Shown here in pieces: positions 9,581 through 21,399 of a stretch of DNA of 64,000 bases. Positions within the stretch are counted from its first letter, which is position 1, and each line of letters begins with the position of its first letter. Position numbers and translations under genes: made by a program. Source of the DNA: Typhlomys cinereus (lineage: Eukaryota; Chordata; Mammalia; Rodentia; Platacanthomyidae); assembly GCA_023101885.1 (NCBI GenBank), contig JALPQD010000407.1, positions 1-64,000 of the forward strand. Reading direction: 5' to 3'. Under the pieces are notes generated by a model. That model was not told the origin of the DNA and did not search any database. It saw nothing but the letters and a program-made list of their open reading frames with translations.

Positions 9581-11750
9581 AAAGAACGAGAGCCATTAGA
9601 ACAATGTGCAGTGTTTCCAGAGGAGACAATGAGATGGCCCCCAACATGAAAGAGAGAAGGTGGGGGCTCCTTGGAGGAGGCGGGAGGGCGGGCTGTGTTT
9701 GAGCCTTCCTCTTGTGCATCTCCTTCCTGCCCTGCCTCTGCCAGGACCTGCATGCAGGGATGAAAGCCCAAGTAAGTCTTTCTTCCTGTGGGCTATTTAT
9801 CATGTCAGGTATTACATAGGGAGCTGCAGGCCAGCCTGGGCTACAAGAGACTTGGCATTTTTATGTGGGACCTGGGATCTGAACTTAGGTCCTTGCTGCT
9901 TGTGAGGAAGCATCTTAACCCCGAGCCATCTCTCCAGCTGAGAGAGCTAACGTGAGAAAACTGTCGTGCTCTGAATAAGGCTCATGTATTTAAATAGCTG
10001 ATGATAGGCTCATGTATTTAAATAGCTGATGATAATTTCTGGGAGTTATGGCACCTTTAGGAGGCAGAGGCTAGCTGGAGGAAGGCGGTCAACCGGGGGT
10101 GGAAGGTGGGGATAGGGAGGTAGGGAGGTCTTTGAGGTTGGTGGCTCAGGCCCCGCTTCCTTTCATTTTGCTTTTGGTTTCTTGACATTCATGATGGCTG
10201 CAGGTACCTGAATGTCCTTCTGCTTCCATGTCTAGCCGTGCCTTCTGCTGTGCCATCTCTGCCATACTGGACTTATCCCCCTCCCCCTTAAGTTGCTTGT
10301 GCCAGATTCTCACAGCCACAAAAGAAAAGTAACAGATGCTCTCTGACCTTGGCTCGTATGTGTGTACATGCGCTTTCTCTTTCTGCCTAGTTGAGTTCCG
10401 ATCCCCAGTACCTGCATTAAAAAGCCCTGCTTGGTGGCCACACTGTAACCGCAGCACTAGGGTCCTCAGGGCTCTGTGGCCAGCCCGTCTAGTTGCATCA
10501 GTGAGCTCCAGATTCATGGCTCGGCGTGGAAATGGAAGGATCTGAGTTTGAATTTAGAGAGTCCACATAAAACCCAAGGACAACAGTGGGATCGGGCTCA
10601 GAGTAGGTGTGGAGGCCAAAACAGGAGAATGCCTGCCCCCACCCCCAACCCCGTAGCCTGGTGTGCATCAAGGCCAACGGCAGACCCAGTTTCTAACAAG
10701 AGCAAAAGGTTTGACACCTGAGATTGCCCTCTGACCTCTACATATGTGTCACAGTCCCTATGCACCCCCCCAGCACTCACATGTACTGAGGAGTGCAGAA
10801 AAACCATGTCCGTGCTTGGGATATGTGCTCTGGAGAGATCCAGCATATCCCAAGTTTTCCCTCTGACTGCTCTCTGAGTCCAGCACAAGCATAAAGGCTA
10901 AGTACCAGAGCAGCCCATCCGACACAGACTTTCAGAGACTTGCAGTTGTTTGTATTTTTCTCCCCATGATATGTACAGAACACTTAGAACTCAACAACGG
11001 AAGGACCATCATATATAAAGAGCACTTACAAACTCAACAACAAAAAACAGTTGAGTTTCTAATGTGCAGAAGACAAACAGTCATGTCTCTGAAGAAGATC
11101 TGTAAAGAAGGAAGAGGAGGGGAAAGAGGAGGAAGAGAGGAGGGGAAAGAGAGATGAGGAAGAGGAAAGGGGAATAGTATCCAAACTATGACATGAAATA
11201 CTATAATCCCAGCACTGGGAGGTGAAGGCAGGGTAATCAAAGCCTCAGTTACATGGTGAGTCTGATGCTAGCCTGGGCTACATGACCTATCCAGAAAAAC
11301 TTCCCCAAACCACCAACCAAACAATGAGTAATCAACAGAGCATGAGTGAAAAGCACATTCGAGAGCACACACCACCTCGTTTGCCCTAGGATGGACACAG
11401 ACAGACAAAACAGAAAGCAAGTGTTGGTAAGGAGTTGGACCAGCTGGAGGGTGAGACCCCTGCCCCCCCAACCCCCAACGTGGCTGGTGGGCATGGAAAA
11501 GAGTGTTTCCATTCTTGGAAACCAAGTTGAAGGCACTTGTTAATTCTTCTGAGAGGGATAATGGGGGGCAGGCTAGATGACACTTGGTTAATTCTTCTGA
11601 GACGGATAATGGGGAGAGGGGGGAAGTGGGGACAGGCTAGATGGCTCGGCAGGTCAAGGTGTCTTGTGAGGAAACCCGGTGATCTGAGTTCAATCCCCAG
11701 GTTGGAAGGAGAGGACCACCTTCCAAAAGCTGTCCTCTGATCCCTCTACA
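9581..11750. other. Intergenic, repeat fragments, small tandem duplications
   Basis: Contents: a duplicated 28-bp unit (CTCATGTATTTAAATAGCTG core, 9979-10033), a B2/B3-type SINE (about 10375-10790), a GAGGA purine tract (11105-11170), and a second small duplication around TTAATTCTTCTGAG (11545-11610). No gene recognised. Confidence 0.5.
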
Positions 11751-11752
11751 TA

Positions 11753-12020
11753 GTCTGTTTATGCCCTCTGATTGTATCAGAGGGCACTGTGTGTGCCTGT
11801 GGAGGTCCAAGGATGACATCGGGAACATCCTGGATTGTCCTACCTCCTTATGTCTTTGCTCTGGGGTTTCCCAGACTCTTGCTTTCTGAGGCAGGAAGTT
11901 TAGGCTGCAGCATTTCTACTCAGCTTTTTTTTTTTTTTTAATGTGGGATCTAGGATTTGAACTCAGATACTTTTGCTTGTGAGGCAGAGACTTAAGTCCT
12001 GAGCCATCTTTCTAGCCCTC
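11753..12020 (-). mobile_element. Old IDL-Geo-like SINE
   Basis: On the minus strand it has the head ending near 12018 (CTGAGCCATCTTTCTAGCCC on the plus strand) and the right half GGGAAACCCCAGAGC. It ends with an ACAGTGCCCTCTGATA segment instead of a long (CA)n tail. A T-run (11926-11939) lies at the junction of its halves. Confidence 0.65.
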
Positions 12021-12443
12021 TCTGTGTCTCTTAAATAAATAAAATAGCAGACCGGAGGATAAACCCCATCTCGTTTCCCTGGTAGCACTAGAATGGAATC
12101 TCAATTCCAGGACATACTTACTATGGCCTCCTAAACCATCCAGGCCTGTCAATCACCTGGCCAATCACCCAGCCAGGATCCTAGCCCTCAGGTACTACAG
12201 TGTGTGTGAATGCGAGCTAAATGCTGCATCCACCTGGCATTTTTACATGGCACCTGGGGATCTGAACTCAGGGTGTTGTTTGTGAGGAATGGGTCCCTGA
12301 GCCTCTCCCCAACCCTAGTGTCTTCTTTCTTTGAATAGGTTTCCAAATACATTTCTTAAACAGAATACGGACACAATTAGGGCACCCTAACTTCCCTAAA
12401 ACAAAATGTAAGGGAACCTATTTTAAAAAGTAAGTCATGGCGT

Positions 12444-12625
12444 GGGGCTGGAGATATAGCTCGGTGGGTGGGGCACTGGCCGAGCATGCAGGAGGCCCTG
12501 AGTTCTGTCTTCAGCAAGGCAAACCAGGCTTAGTGGAACACACTCATCATCCCAGCACTCGGGATGGACCAGGGGAACCAGTGGCCAAGGCCAACTTAGA
12601 CTACGGGAGGCTCTGTATCAATGAA
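12444..12625 (+). mobile_element. ID-B1 composite SINE
   Basis: The head reads GGGGCTGGAGATATAGCTCG and the B1-like part includes CATCCCAGCACTCGGGATGG. Same fusion type as the element at 9388-9580. Confidence 0.6.
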
Positions 12626-12784
12626 ACTGTGGTCTAGGTATGCAATTTGCCTCAGCCATTAAAGGGAATTAGAGGGACTGTTGAGATGACTGGCTGGATA
12701 CAGGTGCTTGAGGAAAGTGAAACGAGAAAGCCAACACATTGTTGTTGTCCTTTGACCTCCTTGGATGCCCCATGGCACTCACAC

Positions 12785-12786
<2 letters not shown>

Positions 12787-12835
<49 letters not shown>
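12787..12835. repeat. (CA)n microsatellite
   Basis: About 24 uninterrupted CA dinucleotides. It generates low-complexity open frames on both strands that should be ignored. Confidence 0.95.
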
Positions 12836-13059
12836 GTAATAATCCACAAACTAAAGCTAAATCCCTGGCTGTGTGAAGAGTCGTTTTCACCCACTGCTAA
12901 CTGACCTCATGTATCACTGGAGATTCATTTCCACCTGATCATCTCATGCACGGATGGGATACTATCAAGAAAAGCCTATAGGTCAAGGACTCCTTTACTT
13001 ATGTGGCTGCTTCCTAAAATAAGAGAAGTGACCTCTTCTAGCCTTGTAAGACTCAAAGG

Positions 13060-13516
13060 GCTGAAGCCCAGCCTTACGCCAGGGAGTGGGACCTCCATAG
13101 AGCACTCACAGACACGAGTTCGATGCAAAAGCAAGAGGATTTTATTCCAGCACGCTGGGGTCACTCCACACATGAGGGAGAGAGACGACCCCGAGCTCAA
13201 GAAGCATACACCTACACCTTTTATACTTTTTTGTGGGGAGGCTAAGTAATGTTACAAAATAATTGGCTAAAACACAACTTTAAATTGATTGGTTGCAAAC
13301 GGCAGTATCTGGCATAGCTGCAAGTACTACACCCCCCCCAAGACCTTGAAAGGGGGAGCATTTCTGGAGCCCTGAGGGTGGGGGTATTTTTCTGGTATCT
13401 GGCCTCACCACACGTACTAGACCTTTTTCCTGGAACCCTTGGGTTGGGGTGAAGTGACAGGGCTCTGAGAATTCCTCACCACAATCTTGCCTGTCTTGAA
13501 AATTTCTTTTTCTACA
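13060..13516 (-). mobile_element. LTR-like sequence, copy 1
   Basis: On the minus strand it starts TGTAGAAAAAG at 13516, like an LTR start, and runs through a CCTCAGGGCTCC region. It contains an AATAAAATCCTCTTGC polyadenylation-like block at about 13125-13145, followed by a U5-like stretch ending near 13060. About 310 bp of it (13196-13516) is repeated at 18906-19219. The AATAAA/CTCTTGC/TTTGCAT order resembles gammaretrovirus-class (ERV1) LTRs, but that class assignment is by eye only. Confidence 0.6.
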
Positions 13517-15492
13517 TTTCTACATTTGGTGGAATTTTAACCTTAAAATTCAGAGGATGTCTCCTGGTCTCCGGTCTAGCATGGAAGGACTGGAGTCATT
13601 TCTTCAGCAGGAGTGTTCTTTCATGGTGATCTCAGCAGTAGTGGATGGCCTTTAGGAATTCCAAAGACCTTTAAAGACCTTGAGAGACACATTCCAGCAT
13701 GGCTGCTCTAATCCTGCCTCATTCCCCCATAAACCTATTTGAGGACTCAGACGGCTCTGGGGATAAAGGGCAATGACTCGCTCTGGCCACTTCCTGCTGA
13801 CTCAGGGCGAAGGAAATAAGAGTAGTCTGATATCCTCATCTATGAAATGCTGGAATGGTCTAGAGGTCTTTTATTGATGGCTTTCTTATTTTAAGGTCAA
13901 TCTAAAGGAGATAAAACACAGGTTAAACTTTCAAGATCTACACAAGGATTAAACCTTTGTAACTGGGAAGGCACATGGGATAAACCACATAAGTTCAGCA
14001 ATCTCACTGTGGGTACAAGCAAGAGTTAGTGTGGAACATCATGCTTGTAGGGTGTAAAAGCCAAGAGCTATAAAACCTGTCACAAGTCCTTTTAGGGGAC
14101 ATTATCTCCTGACATGGAAAGTTCTATAGGTCTGTAAGCATTATTTCATCTTTAGGGCAAGACCACTCCTCAGATCTAAATAAAAAGCCAGCATAGATTT
14201 GTTGTCAGAACTAGTCTGTCTAACACCTGGAGTTTTGCTATTTTTCTGATTTAATTCCTTAAGTTTGTCATTGTATTTTCCCTCTGTCAAGCACTGAGTT
14301 TAACTTAAGGCAAACTTTTAGGGTGAGGGCAGAACTTATTAAACATGTCTGATTTCAGCTCTAGCTTATTGGCAAAGGGAGGGGGCTTCCAACTTAGTAG
14401 TTACATGATTGGCTGACAGCCAACAGTTTTGGAGTACAGGGATTGGTCCCTCCCACCCCTGTCTGTCCATGAGCAGTTTGAATTGCATCCTGTTTTACCC
14501 ACAACACCTGGGGACAGCCGATGGACCTCTAGGTAAGGGGAGGAACAGGGGGTGGGGAACTCCAGTCCAGCAGAGACATTGTTCAGCTAGGCATGTGGGG
14601 CCATATTCTAAACTCCTAGCCTGTCTATAGCTAGAGCTAATGGTCGCTCTGACTAGATAACATGAGAGCTCCACTGGGCCTCACAAGAAAGCTATATACA
14701 TGTGGAGAAACATACTTAAAAGAAACTAAAAGAAAACCAAAATTGGGTTCTAGGTCTCTTCATTACCCACCTCTTTTAAGACTTTGGCACATCTAAAACC
14801 AGAATGATGAAGGACTTTATAACAGTGTTAAAATATTTTATTCTATTAAGCCTAAGTCCAGAATATTCAGGCATTTAGGCATGTAAAACATTATTAGGTA
14901 TGTAAGGAATCTCAGTAATTACTTTGTAACTGGTGAACCTGTCATTTCCCTGATCATTAACATTTTAGTACAACCAAAGATTGACAAAAGCCTAGGAAGG
15001 AAGTAGAGCACTAAAATTTTGTGCTCCCTTGTCCATTAACATAGAAACAAAGAGGCTTCCCATATGCCTGCTAAACCCAAGGTTCTCATGAGATGCTTAA
15101 TCTGGCATTTTGGGCTTTCACTGGTTTTCAGTGGCAAACTCCTTTTCCATCGGAGGAAAGCTAAGAGCTTCAGGCCATTTCATTGGTTCCCAACAGAGGG
15201 GTTGACCCCTGGGCCCTTGGGTTCAGCGGGCAATCTTCTTCCAGTGGAAATTCCCATAGTCAGGACATAGGCCACGCGGACGTTTCCTGTACTTGTAACC
15301 ATCTTAAAGTGCCCAGTCTGGTCATATTCAAAGCATCTTTCTCATCTTTCCCCTGTCGGAAGGGGTCCTGGGTTGATCTGCTTGGGCGTGCCTGTAAGTA
15401 ATCTATCTATCTCCTTAGGCAAATGTCAAGTTCTGATTTCTTTGCTTTCTGGTTCTTTTTCTTTTTTCTATATTAAGTCCTAGGTCACCTGC

Positions 15493-15833
15493 CCTATTTG
15501 AAAGTTCTTTTTTTTTTTTTTTTAAACTTCTTTTTTTTATTTATTATTTATTCAATTGTGTGTGTATGCATGTGTGTGTATGCATGTGTGCGCATGTGTG
15601 TGTGTAGAACCACGGACGAATTCGGGAACCACCATGGACGCCTCCACCTCCTCCTTGTTTACTCTGCCCCGGGATTCACAGGCTCTGCCCTACCAGGACC
15701 AGAAACACAGGCTGCCCCCGCCTCCGCCTGGCGTCTATACATGGGGTCTAGGATCCGAACTCAGGACCTTCTGCCTGCAAGGCAGAGGCTTAACCCCTGA
15801 GCCACCTCTCCAGCCCCTATTTTAAAGTTCTTA
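15493..15833 (-). mobile_element. Young IDL-Geo SINE with target-site duplication
   Basis: The full element (about 15512-15817) is flanked by CCTATTTGAAAGTTCTT and CCTATTTTAAAGTTCTT, a 17-bp target duplication with one mismatch. The minus-strand head GGGGCTGGAGAGGTGGCTC and the tail TTGAATAAATAATAAATAAA are intact, so this is a good reference copy of the family. Confidence 0.9.
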
Positions 15834-16272
15834 AAAAAAAGTTTAAAGAGGGGCGGTAAGATTGTAAGAGCAAAAGGATGGGAGGAGCAACGATTTGCAA
15901 GATTCTCAACAATAGTTGGGGCCAAAGCAATCATAATGGGACTTTGCATGCCCTGCGCAATGTCCAGCGCACTGTTGCCCTCATAAAATCTAGCATCTGT
16001 TAAGGGCACCGAGACCCCTGGAGGCAAGGGATTGACAGCCATAGTAGTGATCTTATGCTTAAGGGGAACAAGAGAAAGGGCTTATGGAAATGCCACTGGG
16101 TCCTTATATGTCATCGGAGAGGAGGACCCAGTGGAGAGTTAGGCGTACACAATAAAGGACTCTCTGGGAATTGGGGGGGAGGCACTGGGGGAAGGGGAGG
16201 GGGAGGAGAGGGAAGGGAGGGAACTGGTAAAAAATTTTAAAATGTATAATTAAATTAAAAAAAAAAAAGAGC
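15834..16272 (+). mobile_element. Possible 3' end of a poly(A) retroelement
   Basis: G-rich sequence (GGGGGAAGGGGAGGGGGAGG, 16190-16215) is followed by AAAATGTATAATTAAATT and a run of A at 16256-16268. This is the shape of rodent L1 3' ends. I see no ORF2 remnant upstream, so the copy would be short. The upstream boundary is uncertain. Confidence 0.3.
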
Positions 16273-18392
16273 ACATATTTATTGTCTGACCTCAGACTGA
16301 AGGCCAGGAATCTGACCATAACTTAGCTGGAAACACACTTCTAGGTTTTCTCCAACAGAGTCCAGGCAGAATCTCAACTCAAATGATGGTCTCAGTTGAA
16401 AAAAAAAAAAGTTTAAAGGGGTTATCTGCATCTGTCCCATTTTATCTGTCAGTGGGGCCATAAGACAACACGGAACAAAAAGAACTCTAAGACAGAAACA
16501 AAAGTTTCCTGACTGTGTACTACTTAATTACAGTGTTTTAACCTCTCTCTTGCAGATGAGGATGCTATCCTCCAGATGTGACCTATTTCCCCCTAACAGA
16601 TGAGGACCCTGTCCTCCAGATGGGAGTTTGGCTGATGTGGGAGCTAGATGTGGGGTCATTTCTTGTCTAAGATGTATACAGGACATGTCCAAGAATATAT
16701 TACAAGTTGACTCTCTTTCAGGTTGGTAGGACTAAGCATTTATTTTTTCCCAATAGTTCCTGAACACAGGAAGGGGAAATCTCTCTTTTTGCTTCAGTTT
16801 AGTGGACCTGGACTTGAGGAAGGAACACATGGCTCAGTAGAGTTCTGCCAATCACTATATAAACCCAGCCACTGACTGAGGTCAGTGCTGTATGCAGCCC
16901 GTGGTCGGGGGAGTCAGCACTCCATCCGATGCCACTCATGGTCAGGGGAGCCAGAGTCCCACCCAACAACACTAAAAGGGGAGAGTCCACGGTCCACACA
17001 TGCCTGAAGCTTCCTTCATTTTCTATGTTATTTAAACTGTATGGTCATTGTCTCAGACATGAAGCATTTTTCTTACAGGGCAAACATTTCTAGGAATTTC
17101 CCTTCATTGATTAATAAGGGCTAAAGTCACGTTGATCCCCACCACACAGCGCAGAGAGACAAAGGATGGGAATCCCTCCAGGAGAGATCATTCAAGTGCC
17201 AGCCTGGCCACACTCTTTGCAGAGTCATGGGCGATAACTTAGCCACAGTGAGTTCAGCTATTCTGTGACTTGCGATTGGATTCTAATCCGATCCCACCCT
17301 AGACCGTATATTATCACTATGGAAACGCAGAACTGGCCCAATCGAATCCCACGGCTTTAAGAGATCTTAGGGATTTCGCCGTGGGACTACAAACTCCAGC
17401 ACAGAGGCGTGACAGGTTTCCCACCTCAGGCCAACATTCATTCACACATTCACACAGAGGTTAAAGACATTCCCTACCCCATTTTAAAGTGCTCTCTTTT
17501 TTTCTCTAGGAAAAGCCTGCTTCAAAAGGTGAGCAGGGATTGGTTTAACAGCTGGCCTTCAGTATGTTCCAAGCTGCAGCTGGGCCTCGGCTTCTCCCGT
17601 TGGTCTGATGCTGAGCAGAGCCCTGCTCTCCGGGAATCCACCTCCCAGGGAGCGAATGAGAGCCCTGCCAGGGCTGCTGCAGGTTCTAGTAACCAAATTC
17701 TTATTTAATCAAAACAAACAATTGAAATGCATTTGAATACATGAAGCTTAATTCTTAATTTCTAATTTCTAAGGTTCAATGTCTTTTCTTTTGTAATATG
17801 GAAGATAATGTATAACATTTCCTTTAACCATCATCTCTAATTTTCAGTTTTCTCATAAACCTAACATTCCACAAACCTTCACAACATATTTTAACATTTT
17901 TTAAACCTCCTGTAACTTATCCCATAAACCTTTTTTTAAACCTTCTGTATATCTAAGTACCATACATAATTTTTTATACTTGATGGTTTTCTGTTGTTTA
18001 TCCTTTAAGAAATGTCCTTTAAAAGAGGCAATAACAGTAGACCTCATCTTAAAAAAACATTATATCCAAATTAAGTTAGCAAGATTGTAGCAGAACACAG
18101 TAGTATACCTGGAATTAGAAAGCAGACTTGTCCCCAAGGAAGGGAGTTCATACATACCAGGAGAATGAAGAAATTCCAATGAATTTCCCAGAGATCAGTT
18201 TTCCTTTCTGGTTGCTAGATATGTTGGTATTACACATGGGAAAACAAACTTTTAAAGGAATTACAAAAATGATGTTATCGGATCCTAGGTAAAAACACAA
18301 TATCACCTTTTGTGAAGCTTCATAAAAATCAAGATAAAACAAAATATTTTAGTCAGTACATACTCAAGGCCTTTTAATGTTATCAAAATGAT

Positions 18393-18605
18393 TCATTCTT
18401 TTATTAATTTTTTATTTATTCAATTGTGCACATGTATGTGTATGTGTGTGTGCGAGTGTGTATGTGTAGAACCACGAACGAATTCGGGAACCACCATGGA
18501 CGCCTCCACCTCCTCCTTGTTTACTCTGCCGTGGTTCTACATATACATGCACACACATACATACGCACACATGCATACATGCACAACTGAATAAATAAAA
18601 AGTTT
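18393..18605. mobile_element. Inverted (fold-back) IDL-Geo tail pair
   Basis: From 18397 a minus-strand SINE tail and part of the right half run to TTTACTCTGCC at about 18530. There the sequence switches abruptly to GTGGTTCTACATATACATGC and a complete tail in the plus orientation, ending AACTGAATAAATAAAAAG. The two arms can pair over the GTAGAACCACG / CGTGGTTCTAC region and the TG/CA tracts, forming a long hairpin. Confidence 0.8.
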
Positions 18606-18905
18606 TTTTTTAATTTTTTTTTATTATTATTTATTCAATTGTGAGTGTGTGTGTATGTATGTGCGTGCGCATGTGTGTATGTGTGTGTGTAGAACCACGG
18701 ACGAATCGGGAACCACCATGGATGCCTCCACCTCCTTCTGCCCCGGGATTCACAGGCTCCGCCCTACCAGGACCGGAAACGCTGGCCACCCCTGCTTCCG
18801 TCTGGCGTCTATACGTGGGATCTGGAATCCGAACTCAGCACCTTCTGCCTGCAAGGCAGAAGCTTAACCCCTGAGCCACCTTTCCAGCCCAAAATAAAAA
18901 GTTTT
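18594..18905 (-). mobile_element. Young IDL-Geo SINE inserted in an older SINE tail
   Basis: Occupies about 18612-18890 between direct repeats of AATAAAAAGTTTTT (18594-18609 and 18892-18907). It landed in the A-rich tail of the fold-back element to its left. Its right half lacks the TTGTTTACT portion found in most copies. Confidence 0.8.
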
Positions 18906-19219
18906 TAAGCATACACCTTTTATATTTTTTTATAGGGAGGCTACGTAATATTACAAAATAATTGGCTAAGACACTTAACTTTAAATTGGTTGGTTGCAAG
19001 CGGCAGTATCTGGCATAGCTGCAAGTACAACACCCTCCCCCCCAGACCTTGAAAGAGGGAGCATTTCCCGAAGCCCTGAGGGTGGGGTATTTTTCTGGTG
19101 TCTGGCCTCACCACACATACTAGACCTTTTTCCTGGAACCCTTGGGGTGGAGTGAGGTGACGGGGTTCAGAGAATTGCTCACCACAATCTTGCCTGTCTT
19201 GAAAATTTCTTTTTCTACA
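18906..19219 (-). mobile_element. LTR-like sequence, copy 2 (truncated)
   Basis: Closely similar to 13196-13516 in the same orientation, sharing TTTTATA, AATAATTGGCTAA, GGTTGCAA, GGCAGTATCTGGCATAGCTG and TCTTGAAAATTTC. It starts TGTAGAAAAAG on the minus strand at 19219 with unrelated sequence beyond, consistent with an LTR edge. The R/U5-like part present in copy 1 is absent; SINEs abut the break. Confidence 0.6.
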
Positions 19220-20079
19220 CCCTGAGCCAGGAGTTAAGTGACAGGCTGCTCCGTGACAGCCCATAAACCAGGAACCAACTGGCTACAATGACGTCCCAAA
19301 CAATTCTTCAAGCATGATCTCCCATGCTTCACAAAAGCCTACTTGGAGGCATGGGATGGTTTGGATGATACAGAGTCCTTGCTTAGCATGGTAGAGACGC
19401 TGGGCTTATCTGATCCCCAGCACTGCCTAAAACTAGGGGAGGGGTACGTGCACACTTGTAATCCCAATACCTGGGAGGGAGGTCGAGGCAAGAGGATCAG
19501 AAGTGATCGCGTTTGAGCCCAGCCTGGGATCCATGAGATCTTGTCTCAGAATGAACAACAGACACTCCAAATCTGAAAATCTAGACATGCAAAAATCTCC
19601 CAGGTCAAAAATCCTACTAGGCTAGGGCTGTTTTTCCCATGCTGTAGAGGGGAGACAGAGAATGGGGGAGCAGCTGTCCCACCAACAGGCTAAGTATCCG
19701 GAAGCATTTTATTTATTCATGACATTCATTGCCCGTCGTGCAGCCTGTCTCGGGGATGGAACCCAGGGCCTGGTGCCTGGTAGGCAACTTGCTCTGGTAC
19801 AGAGCTGGATATGCTGGGGGCGTTTTTCCCCCAGACGGGTTCACCCTCTGCAGCCCAGGCTGGCCTGTGACTTGCAGTCATCCTCCTGCCTCTGCCCCCT
19901 CACATGCTGGGATTCCAAGACTGGGTCACTTGCTCTCCCCTTTCCCGTTACTTACAAAAATGGAAACCCCGGGTTTGGCATAGGTCAAAGGTCACCTCCA
20001 TGGGGGGGAGAAACACCTCCATTCTCACAAGCGCCCTACGGAATGGATGCTCAGCACCTACAATTTACAGGCGGTAACA
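19220..20079. other. TMED1 upstream flank with B1-type SINEs
   Basis: Contains a plus-strand ID-B1 composite (about 19375-19560) and a minus-strand B1/ID element (about 19720-19925, plus-strand TGCAGCCCAGGCTGGCC). The longer open frames here are SINE-derived. No gene recognised. Confidence 0.5.
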
Positions 20080-21150
20080 CTTACCAAGAGACAGCCTGAG
20101 GAATGAAGGGCGGGACGTCGAATCTGGGGAAGCTACGCCCAATACCAAGACCTTAGAGTCACACTCCCTGTGGGCCAGAGGAGGCCTACGGGTCCCGCGC
20201 AGGGCCATATTCAGCCACTCTGATTAGCTGGTTGGTGGTCAAATGGGTATCGCGCGCCCTGCGAGGGGAAATCCCGCGGTGAAGTGCCTGAGCACTTAGC
20301 TGTCTTGACTATTGCCTAAAAAATATTCGACATGACGGCGTTTATTTCTGTGACCTCCCTACCCTTCCGCAATTGAGAAACATGAGTTTCCAGGAGGATC
20401 AGGCGTTTACACGGACAGCCTTGGTTCCAGGGGTCCTTGACTCGCTCCGTGGCTTTTGGCCAAGGCTCAGAGGCAACTGCCAATGAACTTCGCCAAGCAG
20501 CAGCGTGGGCGGGACTAATTCGTAAAGGAGCCGCGTCCCCTTAGCAGACTAGAGGGTGACCCGGATGATGGCGACCGGCGCGGCCCTAGCCTTAGCCCTG
20601 TGGCTACTCCTGCCCACTGTAGGGGTGGGAGAGGCGGGTCCTCCGCCGATTCAGGACGGTGAGTTTACATTCCTGTTACCCGCGGGGAGGAAGCAGTGTT
20701 TTTACCAGACCGCGCCGGCCAACGCAAGTTTGAAGACCGAGTACCAAGTAAGAGGGTCCCCAGCGGGAGGGGATGTGGCAAGATGCGGAGGAGAGGCGTG
20801 TCTTGGACTGAAAGGGGGCGGATAGTGCGTGAGCGCGCAAGCAGTCGGAGTTCTACCTCTGGGAAAGGGGAAGGAGGCGGGGCCAACCGGAAATCGAACC
20901 AACCAATCAGGACAGGACTCTCGCGAGTGGGCGTGTCCACGACTTTCAGCGTTCGGCCGAAAGAAGGGGCGTGGCTCACGTGAGGCTTTCTGGGGTTGTG
21001 TAGGAGGCCTGGCCCTGGCGCGTCAATTGGAGAGTCGCCAACGTGGCCAGGTGCCTGTCCATCAAGGGCTCTCATGGGGGCGTAGCCTGGCGAGAGAACC
21101 CACCTGGGGACGCCGTGGGAACGAAGCAGAAGTAGAGCAAGCTGCTTGAT
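20080..21150. promoter_or_regulatory. TMED1: CpG-rich promoter region of TMED1
   Basis: CpG dinucleotides are clearly denser here than in the flanks (for example GCGCGCCCTGCG near 20253 and ACCGGCGCGGCC near 20575). A CCAAT box lies at 20480-20484 and a GC box (GGGCGGGA) at 20507-20514, about 50-85 bases before the TMED1 start codon, with no TATA box. In human this interval also lies beside the 5' end of HIDE1. The promoter looks preserved even though the gene body is damaged. Confidence 0.7.
20565..20747 (+). CDS. TMED1: TMED1 exon 1: signal peptide and start of GOLD domain
   Basis: The ATG at 20565 is chosen because the protein then begins [16 protein letters not shown], matching the human start. 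An upstream in-frame GTG at 20556 is not needed. Sixty-one intact codons encode a hydrophobic signal peptide (residues about 1-23), then [18 protein letters not shown] with the conserved GOLD cysteine and an NAS glycosylation site. The exon ends TACCAA with a good GTAAGA donor at 20748. Confidence 0.9.
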
Positions 21151-21301
21151 CAGAGGGACTTTGGGAGGCTGAGACCCGGTTGTAGCTGCCAGCTCGGTGT
21201 CAGGGCTCGGTGGCCCCCTTTCGGTTTACCCCTGGCCTTTTCTGGCAGGTGTCTTCTTGGCCTGACCCTCTCTGTCTAACCCACTCTTCCTTGCCCCCCA
21301 G

Positions 21302-21399
21302 GTGATCGGAGGTGCCGGGCTGGATGTGGATTTCACGCTGGAGAGCCCTCAGGGTGTGCTGTTGGTCAGCGAGTCTCGCAAGGCCGATGGGGTGCACAC
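21302..21399 (+). pseudogene. TMED1: TMED1 exon 2, donor site lost
   Basis: After a CCCCCAG acceptor it encodes [18 protein letters not shown] and [15 protein letters not shown], essentially the human GOLD-domain sequence. The expected boundary is two bases into the Thr codon, where the donor should read GTGAGT; here it reads ATGAGT (21400-21405). Read-through meets TGA at once (21401-21403). Normal splicing to exon 3 is therefore unlikely. Confidence 0.88.

Larger units (their letters stand above)
13517..18394. other. Interval between the LTR-like copies; possible non-coding ERV interior
   Basis: Long A+T-rich sequence with no retroviral reading frame I can recognise, interrupted by a young SINE (15493-15833) and a possible poly(A) retroelement end (about 15834-16272). 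A CCAAT followed by TATAAA occurs at 16847-16862 on the plus strand, promoter-like but unproven. A ZNF143-like ACTACAAACTCCAGCA occurs near 17386. A short minus-strand open stretch (15845-16042) is not like any family I know. If the flanking LTRs belong together, this would be a non-autonomous provirus interior; this is inference. Confidence 0.35.

Noticed and set aside
15845..16042. Minus-strand open stretch that looked protein-like
   Set aside because: No family recognised, it runs into a SINE, and an upstream stop precedes it; not enough to call a gene or viral remnant.
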